Shown here one piece after another: positions 62,263 through 64,000 of a stretch of 64,000 bases of DNA. The stretch's first letter is position 1; every line of letters starts with the position of its first letter. This DNA comes from Leeuwenhoekiella polynyae (GTDB lineage: Bacteria > Bacteroidota > Bacteroidia > Flavobacteriales > Flavobacteriaceae): assembly GCF_042683665.1 (NCBI RefSeq), contig NZ_JBHUOO010000003.1, one strand, 5' to 3'. The notes under the pieces were generated by a model. The model saw only the letters and a list, made by a program, of their open reading frames with translations, searched no databases and was not told the origin of the DNA. The translations under genes were made by a program, and so were the position numbers.

Positions 62263-63950
62263 ATCCCTTTGGGAATGGCATCTATAAGTTCTCTGGTGTA
62301 TGTACTTTCAGGATTTGCATACACAGCATCGGCCTCACCTGTTTCTTCGAATTGCCCGTTACGCATTACTAGTAAGCGGTCTGAAATATATTTTACTACA
62401 GCCAGATCGTGAGAGATAAATAAATAAGTAAACTGATAAGTTTCCTTAAGCTCATTGAGAAGATTAAGAACCTGAGCCTGCACCGAAATATCCAGAGCAG
62501 ACACCGATTCGTCACAAACAATAAACTTGGGTTTTACCGCGATTGTACGTGCAATGCCAATGCGCTGACGTTGACCCCCACTAAACTCATGTGGATAGCG
62601 ATCATAATGCTCAGGCAATAAGCCAACTTGCTCCAGCAATTTTAATGCTTCTGCTTTGCGCTCTTTTTTACAGCCATACAGTTTATGAACCTGCATCGCT
62701 TCTGTGATCGATTGACCTACTGTCAACCGTGGATTCAGCGACGAGTAGGGATCCTGAAAGATGATCTGAATATCTTTCCGAAGTTTGCGCAGTTCGTTTG
62801 ACTTCAGTTTTGTCAAATCTTTTCCGTTGTAGAAAATGCTTCCGGAAGTTGCTTTATCGAGCTGAAGAATTAAATTCCCTAAAGTTGATTTTCCGCAGCC
62901 GCTCTCACCTACAAGCCCCAGCGTTTCGCCTTCGTAAATTTTAAAACTCACATTATTAACTGCTTTTACGGTTTCGGTTTTACCAAAAAAGGAAACTTTT
63001 GAGTAATATTCTTTCTGTGCGTTTTTAATCTCTAATAAGGGTGATTTGCTGTAAATATCCTGATGTTGTTTTTCCCGAGATTGGGAACTCAATGCTTGAG
63101 CTAAGGGTTTTCCGCTTAAAAAATCAGCAACAGTGGGTAGCTTACTCAGACGTTCGGTAGTCGAAGGTCGGGCATAGATCAAAGCCTTCGTGTAATCTTC
63201 TTGTGGATTTTTAAAAATTGAAGTTGCAGTGCCTCTTTCGACAATTTTACCCCGGTACATAACCAGAACCCGATCTGCTATTTCGCTAACTAAAGACAAA
63301 TCGTGCGAAATAAAGAGAATACTCATTGCTGTTTGCTGTTGCAGCTCTTTTAAAAGCAGAATGATCTCTTTTTGAACAGTAACGTCAAGCGCGGTTGTAG
63401 GCTCGTCTGCGATGAGTAGTTGCGGTTTACAAGCAATTGCCATAGCAATCATGACACGCTGTTTCTGACCACCGCTTATCTCGTGTGGATACGCTTTAAA
63501 AACACTCTCGGGACGGGGAAGTTTTACTTGCTCAAACAATCTTAAAGTCTCAGCTTTTGCTGCTTCGTGACTGATTTGCTGATGTCTTTTTAAAATTTCG
63601 GTGACTTGTTTACCACAACGCATTGAAGGGTTCAATGAACTCATAGGTTCTTGAAAAATCATAGAAATCGCGTTCCCTCGTATCTTCTGAAGCTGTTTAT
63701 CTGAATACGTCAAGAGATCTTTTCCTTCAAAAATAATCTTACCGGAAATTACTTCAGAAATACGTTTAGGAAGTAAACCCAAAACAGCCAGATTGGTCAC
63801 AGATTTACCCGAGCCAGACTCACCCACAACGCCTACAATTTCATTTTTATAAACGTCAAAGTTGATGTCGTGTAAAACTTGATTGAGTTTATTGCCGGTC
63901 TTAAAACCTATGCTTAGATTTTCTACTGAAAGAAGTGCTGTTTTGTTCAC
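62259..63950 (-). CDS. Fused oligopeptide/dipeptide-type ABC transporter ATPase (DppD-DppF-like)
   Basis: 563 residues with two ABC domains in one chain. Domain 1 (about 1-265) has Walker A GESGSGKS, signature ISGGQKQRV and Walker B LLIADEPTTAL. Domain 2 (about 300-563) has Walker A GESGCGKSTL, signature FSGGQRQRIGIART and Walker B FIVCDESVSALD. Each is followed by an oligopeptide-type C-terminal extension (RGTATSIFKNPQEDYTKAL and YANPESTYTRELI). The order matches YejF/GsiA-type fused ATPases. The start is GTG. Permease and binding-protein genes are not in the window. Confidence 0.93.
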   Translation of the reverse strand: MNKTALLSVENLSIGFKTGNKLNQVLHDINFDVYKNEIVGVVGESGSGKSVTNLAVLGLLPKRISEVISGKIIFEGKDLLTYSDKQLQKIRGNAISMIFQEPMSSLNPSMRCGKQVTEILKRHQQISHEAAKAETLRLFEQVKLPRPESVFKAYPHEISGGQKQRVMIAMAIACKPQLLIADEPTTALDVTVQKEIILLLKELQQQTAMSILFISHDLSLVSEIADRVLVMYRGKIVERGTATSIFKNPQEDYTKALIYARPSTTERLSKLPTVADFLSGKPLAQALSSQSREKQHQDIYSKSPLLEIKNAQKEYYSKVSFFGKTETVKAVNNVSFKIYEGETLGLVGESGCGKSTLGNLILQLDKATSGSIFYNGKDLTKLKSNELRKLRKDIQIIFQDPYSSLNPRLTVGQSITEAMQVHKLYGCKKERKAEALKLLEQVGLLPEHYDRYPHEFSGGQRQRIGIARTIAVKPKFIVCDESVSALDISVQAQVLNLLNELKETYQFTYLFISHDLAVVKYISDRLLVMRNGQFEETGEADAVYANPESTYTRELIDAIPKGI

Positions 63951-64000
63951 ACTTTAAAATTACAATATCTTGTTTGTTCTATACCGAAGTGACTTCAGAT

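Noticed and set aside
1..64000. CRISPR arrays, tRNA/rRNA genes, insertion sequences, prophage, riboswitches
   Set aside because: No repeat-spacer pattern, cloverleaf, rRNA stretch, transposase, integrase or known riboswitch was recognised by eye; tRNAscan, Infernal and ISfinder searches would be needed to exclude small or divergent cases.

Overview
The window reads as chromosomal DNA of a member of the Flavobacteriaceae (Bacteroidota); the genus is not decided. The evidence is AT-rich DNA and very dense gene packing with ATGA or TAATG overlaps. Start codons lack Shine-Dalgarno sequences, and the -7 promoter motif TAnnTTTG recurs. Lineage-typical genes are present: SprE/PorW and GldH (gliding and type IX secretion), a CCDC81-like HU/SPOR protein, and DUF4837, DUF4292, DUF4254, DUF5687, DUF6341 and DUF6427 proteins. 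The F-type ATPase a subunit has a secreted N-terminal extension. No rRNA, tRNA, CRISPR array, prophage or transposase was seen.

Layout. 1-7.8 kb holds envelope genes: an MltD-like lytic transglycosylase cut by the window edge, a DUF4837 lipoprotein, TatA, an M23 peptidase, a GH3-like adenylating enzyme and a large protein of unknown function. 6.9-16.1 kb is a compact surface-polysaccharide locus: Wzz-like protein, flippase, polymerase/ligase-type membrane proteins, GT4, the initiating sugar-phosphate transferase, GT2 and a CapK-like adenylating enzyme. 16.2-23.2 kb has purD, two small-membrane-protein families, a translationally coupled putative restriction-modification pair, DUF4254 with a GT9 transferase, and a nitronate monooxygenase-like gene. 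23.3-27.5 kb has a 2Fe-2S flavin reductase, an ABC exporter pair and an OmpW-like porin.

27.6-36.7 kb runs sprE, bactofilin, atpZ, a DUF6168-type gene, then atpB-E-F-H-A-(inserted four-helix-bundle gene)-G; atpD and atpC are absent. 36.8-43.7 kb has a lipoprotein, a second flippase, dut, a sugar nucleotidyltransferase, a TPR protein, a DUF4292 lipoprotein and an EnvC-like protein with a degenerate peptidase domain. 43.8-50 kb has an M20 hydrolase, a thioesterase, the HU/SPOR protein, dprA, trpS and a PlsC acyltransferase. 50-53.7 kb (minus strand) has recA, then a lipoprotein, an ECF sigma factor and a protein that looks like a dual-membrane-spanning anti-sigma factor. 54-61.7 kb has trhO, ricT-gldH-pbp1A, and a scoA-prx6-scoB operon. 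The end holds a structured intergenic region and a fused oligopeptide-type ABC ATPase on the minus strand.

Most interesting items: the putative nuclease/methyltransferase pair (18759-20395), the sigma/dual-membrane anti-sigma operon (50121-52575), the four-helix-bundle cassette inside the ATP synthase operon (35387-35787), a candidate small RNA (about 62006-62127), and the peroxiredoxin inside the CoA-transferase operon.
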